A stretch of DNA of 64,000 nt from Gemmatimonas sp. (GCA_025361705.1 JANYJW010000008.1:1-64000), one strand, 5' to 3'; positions 1 to 8,964 are shown, counted from the stretch's first letter. Made by a program: numbers and translations. The notes: generated by a model from the sequence alone, not told the origin.

Positions 1-1
1 C

Positions 2-29
2 GCCATCCGCCATCCGCCATCCGCCATCC
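2..29. repeat. Tandem heptamer array, four units
   Basis: Four consecutive GCCATCC units fill the first bases of the window and run to within a few bases of the stop codon of the minus-strand gene ending at 35. The array probably continues outside the window. The same heptamer family (GCCATCC, GCCATCT) recurs near 10861, 43534 and 59334. It is a simple tandem repeat without spacers, so it is not a CRISPR. Confidence 0.85.
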
Positions 30-34
30 GCCGT

Positions 35-1363
35 TTACCGCACCTTCGCCATCTCCAACCGCGCGCCCTTCTCATCCTGCACGCCCATGTACACCACACC
101 AGGGCCAAACCCGGAAATCACGCGGCCGAACGGCACCTTGACGCGATCCACCAGTTCGCCCTTGCTGTTCACGACATCATAGATCGCGCCTGCATCACTC
201 GGCTGCGTCGTGCGAATCCAGAGGTTGCCCTCGTGGTCAGCGCGCACGGCGCCCTGCTTGAATGCGGGGCGATAGTCGGGAAGCTCCTTGACGGGCACCA
301 TGTTGATTGCCGGCGCGCTGATCTGCTGCACGCCCTGCTGCGGACGTCCGCCACCACCACCGCCCGGGCCATCCATGCGCATTTCGATGCGCATGCCACC
401 GCCGCCGCCAGCACCGCCGCCCATCGCCTGCGCCGCGCCAGCGATGCCGCTGGCCAAGTTGCGATTCAAGGTTTCACGCTGCTTTTCGAGCTCCACCTTC
501 GTCGAGTCGAGGAACTTCTGCTTCCCCTCGTCGTCAATCCGCTCCCAGTTGTACGGGATCTTGGGCGTCGCCGACCACGTGCCGTCAAGGCCAAGCCAAT
601 CTACGTGATAGTCCTTGCCGCGCAGCACGGCAATGCGCCCGTCGGGCATCAGGGCCCAATCATCAACCGTCGGCATGGGATTGGTCATCAAGCTGATGCG
701 CATGGCGCCCTTGTCGTCCTGCGTCATGCTCACGCTGGAGCTGGGAATCTTGAAGTACGTTGCGGTATCGAGCGCGCGCGTCGCGAGGTTCACGCGATAC
801 ACCGGCGCGGTGTCGGCCATCTGCGGCGTGCGGAACGGCTGCCCAGGCTGCGGGGGGCCTCCCATGTTCATACCGCGCATGTTGGGCCGCACGAAGCCGC
901 GATACACAATGCGGCCCTGCGGGTCCACGCCCGGCGTGCCAAACGGCCCGCCAATCATGAAGTTGGCATCCTCGGGACGCGGCACCGCCATTACGCGAAT
1001 CACTTCGCCCTTGCCGTCGATCACCAGCATCGACAGCGACTGCGGGTCGACAAACAGCGATGAATCACCGCGGTACTGCATCAGGCCGGCGATGCGGCTG
1101 CTGTAGCTGTTGGCCGTGGCCGGCGTGGTGTCGGCGATTACCGATTTGACCTTGAAATCGGCATCGAGCACCAGCAACTGGCGACGCGTGAGATCATTCA
1201 CGATGGCGCCGCCATCGGGCAGCGGACGCACACTGGTCACCGATCCAAGCAACTCGGCGGGCGACACCTTGGTGACCGCGCCGAGCGGACGCACGGGCGG
1301 CAGCTGCTGCGCCGCGAGCGGAGCGGCGGCGCACAGGACAGACACAAGAAGACGAAGTCGCAT
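35..1363 (-). CDS. Secreted protein, propeller-like repeats with Gly-rich insert
   Basis: A protein of about 442 residues with an N-terminal signal peptide ending LAAQQ, so it is probably exported. The body alternates phrases such as VRPLPDGGAIV, SLFVDPQSLSMLVID, GVDPQGRIVYRG, ALMPDGRIAVLRG and VRADHEGNLWIRT. This spacing is typical of six-bladed beta-propellers of the NHL/TolB-like kind. That reading comes from the pattern only. A glycine-rich low-complexity stretch containing MRIEMRMDGP interrupts the last third. It lies 38 bases downstream of the TonB receptor and is probably co-transcribed with it. A start 30 bases earlier (1393, MSSSFSPHLS) is also open. I chose 1363 because the signal peptide is then of normal length. 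Function unknown; a role linked to the receptor is inference. Confidence 0.7.
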   Translation of the reverse strand: MRLRLLVSVLCAAAPLAAQQLPPVRPLGAVTKVSPAELLGSVTSVRPLPDGGAIVNDLTRRQLLVLDADFKVKSVIADTTPATANSYSSRIAGLMQYRGDSSLFVDPQSLSMLVIDGKGEVIRVMAVPRPEDANFMIGGPFGTPGVDPQGRIVYRGFVRPNMRGMNMGGPPQPGQPFRTPQMADTAPVYRVNLATRALDTATYFKIPSSSVSMTQDDKGAMRISLMTNPMPTVDDWALMPDGRIAVLRGKDYHVDWLGLDGTWSATPKIPYNWERIDDEGKQKFLDSTKVELEKQRETLNRNLASGIAGAAQAMGGGAGGGGGMRIEMRMDGPGGGGGGRPQQGVQQISAPAINMVPVKELPDYRPAFKQGAVRADHEGNLWIRTTQPSDAGAIYDVVNSKGELVDRVKVPFGRVISGFGPGVVYMGVQDEKGARLEMAKVR

Positions 1364-1401
1364 GGACAGATGAGGGCTGAAAGAAGAAGACATCACACGC
1401 A

Positions 1402-4400
1402 CTAGCGGCGAATCTCGATGGTCATGGCACCGCCGCCACCACCACCGCCGCCACCCATGAACATGAACGGTCCGCCCGAGGTGCCGCCAACGGTAGCCGA
1501 CCGAATCGACTGCAGGTACCACGGATCCAGATGCGCCGCGACGATGGACGGCAGCTTCCGCTGCTGTTCCTTGGTGAGCAGGGCCTTCACCCGCGGCGCC
1601 ACCTTGATCAGCACATCCACGCTCGCCTCGCGCGTCGCCTTGTACTTGGCGTACGCCTCGGCGCGACTGTAGTTGTCGGTGAGGCCGGCGAGCTCCTTGA
1701 TGATCGGCGCCCACATCCGATTGAGCTGAATGAGATACGCCCGATTGATCGTCGCCAGGCTGTCGCCCTGCGCCGACGTCAAATGCAGGCTGTCGGTCTG
1801 GCGCAGAATCATCGCCATCGGATTGATGGTCACGCCGCCGGCGCCGTACATCGCATTGAGCTGTGATTCGCTGGCCTTCTGCCCGGGCAGGCGACGCCCG
1901 CGATCGAGCTGCTGCGTGAGCAGCTGCTTCTCGCGCGCCGGGCCCAGATCGAAGCGCATCATCGCCGTCACCGTCACCGGCTGGCGAATGGAGTTCTGCG
2001 ACAGCTTCGTCGATCCAAATCGCTGATTGACTTCGTACACGTAGCGCTGCGTCGCCGGGTTGAAGCCGCGCACATACAGCAGCGTGGCGTCGGGCTGAAT
2101 GGTCTGCCCCCAGCCCTTGAGATTGCTCTCGCCGTTCACCAGCAGGTCGGCGGCGCCAATCGGGTTGCTCACCTGGAACTGGATGTTGGCGCGCTGCGGC
2201 AGGTGCAGCTTGATGGGGTTGAACGACACGCTCAGGAACGCCGAGTGCGTCCACGGCCCCTGGCAGCTGTTGCGGCCGGCCAGCTGGCCCAGCTGAGACT
2301 CGAGGCACTGCTTGGCCCCACCCGATGCACTGGTGAGCAGCGTCTGCATCGACGCGGCCAACGCGGGATCGCCGGCGGTCGCCGGATTCGCGATGAACGC
2401 ACGGTCGTTGGAGAGCCCGTCCCCGTTCACGTCGCCGCTCACTCCCGGCGTGTACATCGTGCCCGAGCGCAGGTTGCCGAACCAGTTGACGCGCACCGCG
2501 TCAAAGAAATTGTAGTTGAGCGTGTATTGCACCTGATGCCGGCTGGTCATCGCCGACCGCGACCACGCCACCGCGCGCGGATCGCCCGTGGTGCTCTGGA
2601 ACCCGCGGAACTGTTCGCGCACGTCACCAAACACGTAGCCGAGGTTCCAGCCCAGCTTGGAGCTGAACGTCATCGGCGACAGCCGCAGCGAGAGTTGCTT
2701 GGACTCCGACTGCAGGTCCGAGCGGTTCTCGTACACCGCATTGTACTCGGCGAACCGGCGCGACTCGCGCGGCGCGGAGATGCCGGTCACCGGGTCGATG
2801 CCGGCGACCGACACGAACACCGGCCGCCCCCCCTCACTCGCCAGGGTAAAGCGCGGCGCGCCCGAGAAATTCAGGTCGTAGTTGCCCGGCTGGTTGAGAT
2901 TGCGCGAATAGGTGAAGTCCACGGTCGCGGTGTAGCGGCCACTCGCCACCGGGCCGTTCCACTGCAGGTTGCCGCGGGCACTGCGCGTCGACTGCCAGTC
3001 CTTGCTGAACAGCGTGACGTTGGGCGACACATTGGTGAACTGTGAGCCCACGCTGCCGTCGGCACACGCCGACGGCACCGGGCTGGTGCCCGACGCCCAG
3101 TTGCTCCAGTTCTGCGTCGGCACCGTCGATCCCACGCAGTTCAACTGCTGGACGCCCGACGCCAGGCCGGTGTTGTCGAGCGCCGAGCCGAGCAGCGTGG
3201 CCTGCGGCAGGTTCTGGAAGATGCCAAAGCCGCCGCGCACCACGGCGCGCGGACCACGAATTGCGCCATCGAAGCCGGGGATCTGCGCGCCCTGCCCGTA
3301 CTGCCACGAGAATCCGAGGCGCGGGCTCACGTAGAGATGGTTGGGCGCGTAGCCATTGTCGGCGCCAAACTTCTGTTGAATGGCGGGATTCTCCGTGGGG
3401 CCGGCGCCGAACGCGTTGCCGTCGAGCCGCACGCCGTATTGAATCTGCAGGTCATTCGACGTGCGCCACGCATCGCCCAGCGACACGGCGCCCACCGTCT
3501 CCGCCCCGCTGCGCACGCGCGGCATCAGCTGCCGCGAATACGACGCGGCGCGCCCCGCCTCGAGGTCAGCGAGCGACAGATAGCTGAACGATCCCAGCTG
3601 GTTGGTGGTCTGGTCCTGGTCGAAGGCGTCGCGGCGCAGTTCGCTGGTGAACTTGATGCGGTGCTTGTTGTTCTTGGAGAACCACGAGAGCGTGTTGGTA
3701 TAGCCCACGCTCGAGTTGCTCTGCGAGTTGTCGAGGAACGTGCTGCCGCCAAACTGCACGCTGCGCACGCCAGAGGTGCCGTCGGGAAGCAGCGAGTTGA
3801 CGCGCACCGTGCCGCTGGGCATGTCGTAATACGGCGTGCCTTCGTTGCGCGACCCGCCGACCGTGATGTTCGTCTCGGTCAGGAAGCCCGCCAGGAGGCC
3901 CGACTCGAAATACGCCGAGTGCCGGAACTGCCCGCCCCCGTTGGTGCCGGTGCGCTCGCCGCTGTGCCCCGGAAGCTCGCTGATGGAGCCGCCCACGGGC
4001 GCACTGCGATTGGCCGACCCGTTGAATGTGAGCGCATACGCCGCGCCGGTACGCGAACCCAACGGCGCGATGTTGAAAGTCGCCAGCAGCGACCCGTTGT
4101 CCGTGACACGGCTGTTCACCACCGAGCGCGGCGACAGCGGAATGCCCTTGGCACGCAGGATGTTCAGCAGGCGCGCCGACGAATCTGGGCTGATGCCGCT
4201 GGTCACGAGGCCCGTCGTCGAGGTGTTCAGCAAGGTCTGCAGGTCGTTCGACCGGCGCCCGAGCTGGTACGAGAAGTTGTAGAACGCTTCGTCGATCTTC
4301 ACCGGCCCCGACAGCAGGCCACCGAGCGAGATATTCGTGAACTGCTGGCCCAGCGCCTGCGCGGCCTTGTCGGTCCACTGCAACGACGGATGGTCGACGT

Positions 4401-5157
4401 TCAGCGAGAGGGTCCGGGTGGTGAAGTTGTTGCCGGTTGGCGAGCGAATATTGAACACCGCGCCGCTGAAGCCGCCGCGCGACACGTCGTAGGGCGCCGT
4501 GGCCAGCGAACTCGACACGCCAGCGTCGCGCGGCACGTCGGCCCCGCCAAAGGACCCGCCGTTGAGCGTCGTTGCGTTCTGGTCGGGCGTCAGGCCAAGC
4601 ACCGAAAAGCCCGAGGCATCGCCGTTCGTACCCGGCACCAGCGTCACGCCCGGCAGCGAGGCCGCCATCGCCGCGAGATTGCCGGCGTCGCCCGCGAGCA
4701 CGTTGCCGGCATTCACGTTGCGCTCACTGCCAGAAATGTCTGCCTGGCGGTCGTCGCGGTTGGCCCGGGTGCGTTCCCCAGGCGTCACGCGCACTGCTTC
4801 GAGTTCCGTCATGGCGCGCGACAACTTGGCGTTGGCGATCAGGATCTCCTGATCGGCCGTGCGCTTCACCTCAAAGCGTTTCATCGAGAATCCCATGGCC
4901 TGCACGGTGACCATGTAGTCGCCGTCGCCGTTGGGAAACGTGATGGTGAAGCGGCCACTGTTGTCCGACATCGCCTTGCGCGCGACATTGCCGCTCAGCG
5001 ACACGGCCTGGATGCGCGCCCCCGCAATGGGCACGGAGTCCTCGCCGATCACCTTGCCGCGAATGACATCCACCCCTTGGGCGGAGCCAGAGGAAGGGAC
5101 GGACAGCAAGACCGCGAGGGCAAGCGCGACGAGGCGGAGGGCGTTCAACAGGCGCAT
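1402..5157 (-). CDS. TonB-dependent outer-membrane receptor (Oar-like) with C-terminal LTxxQ region
   Basis: A receptor of 1251 residues. The signal peptide ends SGSAQG. A carboxypeptidase-regulatory-like beta-sandwich follows at about 30-115 (VIRGKVIGEDSVPIAGARI), then a plug-like region near 140-240 and a long beta-barrel with many aromatic strands. This matches the Oar/CarboxypepD_reg class of TonB-dependent transporters, which take up large or unknown ligands at the outer membrane. It is unusual that the protein continues past the barrel. From about residue 1126 there is an alpha-helical segment with two LTxxQ motifs (LTSAQ at 1126-1130 and LTKEQ at about 1194-1198), as in Spy/CpxP-type periplasmic chaperones. 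It ends in a nine-glycine run followed by MTIEIRR. The substrate cannot be read from sequence. The start at 5157 gives a clean signal peptide. Confidence 0.88.
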   Translation of the reverse strand: MRLLNALRLVALALAVLLSVPSSGSAQGVDVIRGKVIGEDSVPIAGARIQAVSLSGNVARKAMSDNSGRFTITFPNGDGDYMVTVQAMGFSMKRFEVKRTADQEILIANAKLSRAMTELEAVRVTPGERTRANRDDRQADISGSERNVNAGNVLAGDAGNLAAMAASLPGVTLVPGTNGDASGFSVLGLTPDQNATTLNGGSFGGADVPRDAGVSSSLATAPYDVSRGGFSGAVFNIRSPTGNNFTTRTLSLNVDHPSLQWTDKAAQALGQQFTNISLGGLLSGPVKIDEAFYNFSYQLGRRSNDLQTLLNTSTTGLVTSGISPDSSARLLNILRAKGIPLSPRSVVNSRVTDNGSLLATFNIAPLGSRTGAAYALTFNGSANRSAPVGGSISELPGHSGERTGTNGGGQFRHSAYFESGLLAGFLTETNITVGGSRNEGTPYYDMPSGTVRVNSLLPDGTSGVRSVQFGGSTFLDNSQSNSSVGYTNTLSWFSKNNKHRIKFTSELRRDAFDQDQTTNQLGSFSYLSLADLEAGRAASYSRQLMPRVRSGAETVGAVSLGDAWRTSNDLQIQYGVRLDGNAFGAGPTENPAIQQKFGADNGYAPNHLYVSPRLGFSWQYGQGAQIPGFDGAIRGPRAVVRGGFGIFQNLPQATLLGSALDNTGLASGVQQLNCVGSTVPTQNWSNWASGTSPVPSACADGSVGSQFTNVSPNVTLFSKDWQSTRSARGNLQWNGPVASGRYTATVDFTYSRNLNQPGNYDLNFSGAPRFTLASEGGRPVFVSVAGIDPVTGISAPRESRRFAEYNAVYENRSDLQSESKQLSLRLSPMTFSSKLGWNLGYVFGDVREQFRGFQSTTGDPRAVAWSRSAMTSRHQVQYTLNYNFFDAVRVNWFGNLRSGTMYTPGVSGDVNGDGLSNDRAFIANPATAGDPALAASMQTLLTSASGGAKQCLESQLGQLAGRNSCQGPWTHSAFLSVSFNPIKLHLPQRANIQFQVSNPIGAADLLVNGESNLKGWGQTIQPDATLLYVRGFNPATQRYVYEVNQRFGSTKLSQNSIRQPVTVTAMMRFDLGPAREKQLLTQQLDRGRRLPGQKASESQLNAMYGAGGVTINPMAMILRQTDSLHLTSAQGDSLATINRAYLIQLNRMWAPIIKELAGLTDNYSRAEAYAKYKATREASVDVLIKVAPRVKALLTKEQQRKLPSIVAAHLDPWYLQSIRSATVGGTSGGPFMFMGGGGGGGGGAMTIEIRR

Positions 5158-5461
5158 GGGGAGTGGTCAGCGGAGGGGTCGACGGTCGCGCTACGGAGGC
5201 AGCGGCCCGGTCATTGGTCCCCATCGGGGTGCCAACGGTTTACGCACGTCCCGTCCGTACGCACCGGCGCGGGCAAGTGTTTCCACGTGCTGTACTACAA
5301 CGGTACCGGATGAAGCGTTGGCGCGGCACCCTGCGGGCCCCCCGGTGCCGCTCCGCATCGCCTCGCTCAGCGTGTTGACCCAGATGCCCGGATCGCCTGA
5401 GGATCGGCAATCACCGCTGGATGTTGACGCCAGACGCCGCTGCCCATCGTCGGCGATGCAA
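5158..5461. other. Intergenic region upstream of the TonB receptor
   Basis: About 300 bases lie between the receptor start and the terminator hairpin of the nitronate monooxygenase gene. They should hold the promoter and leader of the receptor transcribed leftward. I see no convincing sigma-70 boxes, no conserved ORF and no recognisable RNA gene. Open frames crossing it on both strands are fragments of antisense shadows. Confidence 0.5.
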
Positions 5462-5492
5462 AGCGGCGCCCCGGGATCACCGGGGCGCCGCT
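5462..5492 (-). terminator. Intrinsic terminator-like hairpin
   Basis: A perfect 13-bp stem (5462-5474 paired with 5480-5492) with a 5-base loop sits 3 bases beyond the stop of the minus-strand nitronate monooxygenase gene. The U-tract on that strand is weak (TTTGC). Position and stem strength support a terminator. Confidence 0.75.
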
Positions 5493-5495
5493 GGT

Positions 5496-6935
5496 TCATC
5501 CAGCCACTGCCGCAGCAGGTGGCGCGTCGCCGAGCAGGTATTTCAGCACGTCCATGGCGCTGTAGGACGTCCGCCCCTTTGCCACGGCGGCCAGTTCGCT
5601 CACCGTGTCGCCACTCGTCACCATCGGCAGCTCGACGGAGCCATCCTTGCGCAACTGCCCCAGGCCAATGACGGCCATGAGCCCGTTGCACAGGCAGCGG
5701 CGTCCCACGGTGTCCTCTTCCGTGCCACCGGAGTTGGTATACTCCGACACCGGCGCCGCCGAGCAGCGATAGATCGTCCGGCCGTCCTCGCGGCGCGCCG
5801 CGGAACGCAGGTAGCCCAGGTCGCACAGGCGCTCACGCGTGTCATCCTGCTGCGTGATGTTCGGAGACTCGAGGATCTTGAACGGAAATCCCGTGGGCGA
5901 CGCGCGCGGATCGGTGAACACACCCGCACGACCCTCAGCGACATCCGACAGGACCTGACGTTTGATCTCGGCGGTGAATCCCGACTCGTCAGAATACGCA
6001 AACGCGGTGCCCACCTGAATGCCGGCGGCGCCTTGCCGACGCGCCTCGGCGAGGCCTTCGGGCGTCCCGACGCTGCCCGCCAGCCAGAACGGAATGCCGA
6101 GTTCGCGCATGGCGCCCAAGTCGGCGGCATCGCGCTCGCCATAAATGGGCTCGCCGCGATCATTCAGCTTCACGGCGCCGCGGGGCGGCGCATTGTGGCC
6201 ACCCGCCGTGGCCCCTTCAACGACAAAGCCGTCGACCTTGCCCGTCGCCTTGCGCGCCAGATTGGCGGCGAGGGAATGGGCCGAGACGATGGCATAGAAA
6301 TCCGGGCGCTTGAGCGGCACATCGGTCATGCCATGGACGGACGGATCGAACGAGAGCGTCACCGGCTGATCCGACGGCTGACCTTCCACATCGAGGCGCA
6401 GCACGGCCGGCGCCTGAATGGCGAGCGCGTCGAGCGCGCCGGGAATCTCACGCGGGATGCCCGCGCCCATCAGCACCACATCGACGCCCGCCAGCATGGC
6501 CCCGTAGAGCGAAGCCAGGGTGGGCATCTGCACCTTGGTCAGCAGGTTGATGCCGACCTTGCCCTGATGGCCTTCCTTGGCCAGCCAGACTTCGACGTAG
6601 TTGGCCGCGATGGTGACCTGCTCGCGCACCGCACTTACCGCCTGCTTGTACATCGGGAGCGCGGTGTACGGTTCGTTGGGCGCACGACCACCAGGCTTGA
6701 AATATCGGCGCAGCATTTCAGCGGCGATTTCGGGCTTTGGGAAGCTGGCCAGTGCGCGACGAACCGCACCCGTGGGGTCGCCATCCTGCAGGCGACGCAC
6801 GAAAACCGAATCCAGCGCCGTTCCTGACACAACGCCCAACTGGCCCGCCATGGCGACTGCCTGCGCCAGCTTCCAGTTGGAGACGGCGATTCCCATCCCC
6901 CCCTGAATCACGAGGGGCAGCGTCCCAGCCGTCAT
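5496..6935 (-). CDS. Nitronate monooxygenase family flavoprotein
   Basis: 479 residues, of the FMN-dependent TIM-barrel family (formerly 2-nitropropane dioxygenase, COG2070) that oxidises alkyl nitronates. Visible features are the N-terminal IQGGMGIAVSN loop, VVEGATAGGHN in the middle, and the phosphate-binding end PFWLAGSVGTPEGLAEA with GAAGIQVGTAFAY. The protein is longer than the usual 320-360 residues. The extra C-terminal region carries RRCLCNGLMAVIGLGQ, seen in the longer subfamily, whose reaction is less certain. Relatives of this length include PfaD-like enoyl reductases, so the nitronate reaction is by homology only. AGGAG about 6 bases before the ATG at 6935 fixes the start; an in-frame extension to 7010 lacks such a site. 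A hairpin terminator follows the stop. Confidence 0.85.
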   Translation of the reverse strand: MTAGTLPLVIQGGMGIAVSNWKLAQAVAMAGQLGVVSGTALDSVFVRRLQDGDPTGAVRRALASFPKPEIAAEMLRRYFKPGGRAPNEPYTALPMYKQAVSAVREQVTIAANYVEVWLAKEGHQGKVGINLLTKVQMPTLASLYGAMLAGVDVVLMGAGIPREIPGALDALAIQAPAVLRLDVEGQPSDQPVTLSFDPSVHGMTDVPLKRPDFYAIVSAHSLAANLARKATGKVDGFVVEGATAGGHNAPPRGAVKLNDRGEPIYGERDAADLGAMRELGIPFWLAGSVGTPEGLAEARRQGAAGIQVGTAFAYSDESGFTAEIKRQVLSDVAEGRAGVFTDPRASPTGFPFKILESPNITQQDDTRERLCDLGYLRSAARREDGRTIYRCSAAPVSEYTNSGGTEEDTVGRRCLCNGLMAVIGLGQLRKDGSVELPMVTSGDTVSELAAVAKGRTSYSAMDVLKYLLGDAPPAAAVAG

Positions 6936-7044
6936 TCGGACTCCTAGTCGATGAAGAGCGTTGCCGCCGTCAAATGCGGCGAAACAGCGAAGTCTATCGG
7001 TCCCTCCCACCTCACTCAGTCAGGTATTCTCCGTAGGGCGCTGA

Positions 7045-7154
7045 CGAGGCGGCTCAGCAAGATATCGCCAAGCCGCCTCGAACGGTACCACACATCTGTT
7101 CCAGATCAGCCCCGACGCCGCACCGGCGCGGGAGAAACCGCGGGCTTGCCCGCG
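7045..7154 (-). terminator. Two hairpins downstream of the PLP enzyme gene
   Basis: A short GC stem (7139-7154, arms CGCGGGC and GCCCGCG) lies 7 bases beyond the stop at 7162. A perfect 10-bp stem (7045-7054 with 7071-7080, 16-base loop) lies further on. Neither has a good U-tract. They may terminate the PLP enzyme transcript or act in the leader of the next gene, nitronate monooxygenase. Confidence 0.35.
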
Positions 7155-7161
7155 CGCAGGC

Positions 7162-8382
7162 TCACCCCGCCAGCGCGGGAATCCGCTCCGTCGTGACCGC
7201 GTGTGACGGCACCGTCGCCAATGCCCGATCGAGGTCTCGCCAGAGGTCGCGCGCGTCTTCAAGCCCGACGCTCATCCGGAGCAGTCCCTGGCTGATGCCA
7301 GCGTCCTGTCGGGCATGCTGGTCGACCACGCGATGGGTCAGCGCGGCCGGCGGCTGGATGAGCGTGTCGGTGGACCCCAGGCTGACGGCCGGCGTGATGA
7401 GCTGAAGCGCGCCGACGAAGTTCCGCATCACCTGCGGATCATCGCTGGCCAGCTCGAAGGCGAGGATGCTTCCCGGCCCAAGCATCTGGCGGCCGATCAG
7501 CGTGCGCGGATCCTGACCAGGGAGGCCCGGGAATCTCACGCTGGCCACGCGTGAATCGGCGGCAAGCCGCGCGGCGAGGTCCCCCGCGGTGGCCTGCGCG
7601 CGCTCGACGCGCAGTTGCAGCGTGGGCAGACCGCGGTGGAGGAGGTACGACGAGAGCGGATGCAGCAGGCCTCCCGTGGCGGCGCGCACGTGCTTGATGT
7701 CGCGCACCATGGTGTGCGACCCGGCCACCACACCGGCAAGCACGTCGCCGTGCCCACCGAGGAATTTGGTGGCGCTGTGCAGCACGAGTGCGGCTCCGAG
7801 GGCAAGCGGCTGCTGCAGCACCGGCGTGGCAAACGTGGAGTCGACGAGCACCGGCACCGCGCCGGCCTGGCGCACCACGGATGCGATGTCGATGAGGTTG
7901 AGCGTGGGGTTGGCCGGCGTCTCGATGACGACGAGCGCCGTGTCGGGGCGGATGGCGTCGGCAATGTCGTCCTGCGTCGTCCATGTGACGCCGAGGCCGA
8001 GCAGGCGCGACGTCAGCAGATGGTCGGCCGTGCCGTACATCGGGCGCACGGCCACCACATGGGCACCGCGTGACTTGGCGGCCAGGAGTACCGCGCTGAG
8101 CGCCGCCATGCCCGACGAAAACGCCGCGGCATCTTCGGCGCCCTCGAGTTCGGCGAGCGCGCGCTCAAAGCGATCAGTGGTGGGATTGAACAAGCGCTGG
8201 TAGACGAAGCTTCCGCCCTGCGGCTCGTCCCCTGCGACCAGGCTGTCGAACGACCGCGCGGCCAGTTCGAGATCGGGCGTTGGATAGGTGGTGCTGAGGT
8301 CGAGGGGCGGCGCATGGACGCCCTTTTCAATGAAGTCACCGCGGCCGGCGTGCACTGCGCGCGTGGAGAATGCCTGATCCAT
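7162..8382 (-). CDS. PLP-dependent trans-sulfuration enzyme (cystathionine gamma-synthase / methionine gamma-lyase family)
   Basis: 406 residues, the normal length for the Cys/Met-metabolism PLP family. Visible motifs are YQRLFNPTTDRFE, the cofactor phosphate loop SSGMAA (89-94), D181 in LVDSTFATP, and the Schiff-base lysine K206 in LHSATKFLGGHGD. Family members catalyse gamma-elimination, beta-elimination or gamma-replacement on sulfur amino acids; sequence alone does not say which. The ATG at 8382 is preceded by GGAG with a 6-base spacer. The upstream ATG at 8394 has no ribosome-binding site and lies inside the palindrome at 8393-8407. It is divergent from an Lrp/AsnC regulator, with three palindromes between them, so regulation by that protein is likely (inference). 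Confidence 0.88.
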   Translation of the reverse strand: MDQAFSTRAVHAGRGDFIEKGVHAPPLDLSTTYPTPDLELAARSFDSLVAGDEPQGGSFVYQRLFNPTTDRFERALAELEGAEDAAAFSSGMAALSAVLLAAKSRGAHVVAVRPMYGTADHLLTSRLLGLGVTWTTQDDIADAIRPDTALVVIETPANPTLNLIDIASVVRQAGAVPVLVDSTFATPVLQQPLALGAALVLHSATKFLGGHGDVLAGVVAGSHTMVRDIKHVRAATGGLLHPLSSYLLHRGLPTLQLRVERAQATAGDLAARLAADSRVASVRFPGLPGQDPRTLIGRQMLGPGSILAFELASDDPQVMRNFVGALQLITPAVSLGSTDTLIQPPAALTHRVVDQHARQDAGISQGLLRMSVGLEDARDLWRDLDRALATVPSHAVTTERIPALAG

Positions 8383-8392
8383 CGTCGGCTCC

Positions 8393-8460
8393 ATATTCTG
8401 AGAATATGTGCTACATTAGCACTATCCTCAGTCAGGACCGATAGATGCAGAATAATATTC
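8393..8460. promoter_or_regulatory. Three palindromes in the divergent promoter (candidate Lrp operators)
   Basis: Perfect palindromes occur at 8393-8407 (ATATTCT-G-AGAATAT), 8408-8422 (GTGCTA-CAT-TAGCAC) and 8450-8460 (GAATA-A-TATTC). The first two abut. The first lies just upstream of the ribosome-binding site of the PLP enzyme gene, and the third overlaps the first codons of the Lrp-type gene. Sites 1 and 3 share the half-site GAATA. Repeated AT-rich dyads beside an Lrp family gene fit cooperative octamer binding and autoregulation. Confidence 0.65.
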
Positions 8461-8939
8461 GGAAACAGCCCGACGCTGCGCTCATCGACCGAATTGACCG
8501 CGACATCCTCGCCTACCTGCAGCACGATGCGCGGATAACGAACAAGGAACTCGCTGCCAAAGTGGGCCTGGCACCCTCGAGCTGCCTTGCCCGCGTGCGA
8601 CGGCTGGAAGCGTCCCACGCGTTGCTCGGCTACCATGCGGAGGTGGATCCGCGGGTGTACGGGGTCACGCTCGAAGCGCTCATCGCCGTGCGGCTGGAGA
8701 AGCACGCGCGCACCGCGATTGCGGCATTCGAGCGGCACATCGGTACGCTGCCCGAAGTGCGGGGCGCCTTTCACGTGGCGGGAGCCAACGACTACCTGGT
8801 GCACGTGGCAGTACGTGACGCGGAGCACCTGCGCGAGTTTGCGCTGTCGGCCTTTTCTACTCGGCCGGAGGTGGCGCACATGGAGACATCACTGATCTTC
8901 TCGCACAAGCGGAATGTGAGATTCGGGATTACCGCGTAG
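8445..8939 (+). CDS. Lrp/AsnC family transcriptional regulator
   Basis: 164 residues. The N-terminal winged helix-turn-helix starts at about 15 (IDRIDRDILAYLQ) with the recognition helix region around 31-57 (ITNKELAAKVGLAPSSCLARVRRL). A RAM/AsnC ligand-binding domain follows at about 78-155 (VRGAFHVAGANDYLVHVAV). The family forms dimers to octamers that sense amino acids. AGGA at 8434-8437 supports the ATG at 8445. It is divergently transcribed from a sulfur-amino-acid PLP enzyme, which is its most likely target, and the palindrome at its own start codon suggests autorepression. The effector is unknown; methionine or cysteine is a guess from context. Confidence 0.9.
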   Translation: MQNNIRKQPDAALIDRIDRDILAYLQHDARITNKELAAKVGLAPSSCLARVRRLEASHALLGYHAEVDPRVYGVTLEALIAVRLEKHARTAIAAFERHIGTLPEVRGAFHVAGANDYLVHVAVRDAEHLREFALSAFSTRPEVAHMETSLIFSHKRNVRFGITA

Positions 8940-8964
8940 GGCGTGCGTGCCAAGCACTCGCCGC

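Noticed and set aside
3337-5313. A 658-codon open frame on the plus strand antisense to the TonB receptor gene
   Set aside because: The translation is rich in Arg, His, Ala and Val without domains or a signal peptide, and it mirrors the codon bias of the receptor gene. High-GC genes commonly yield such antisense frames.
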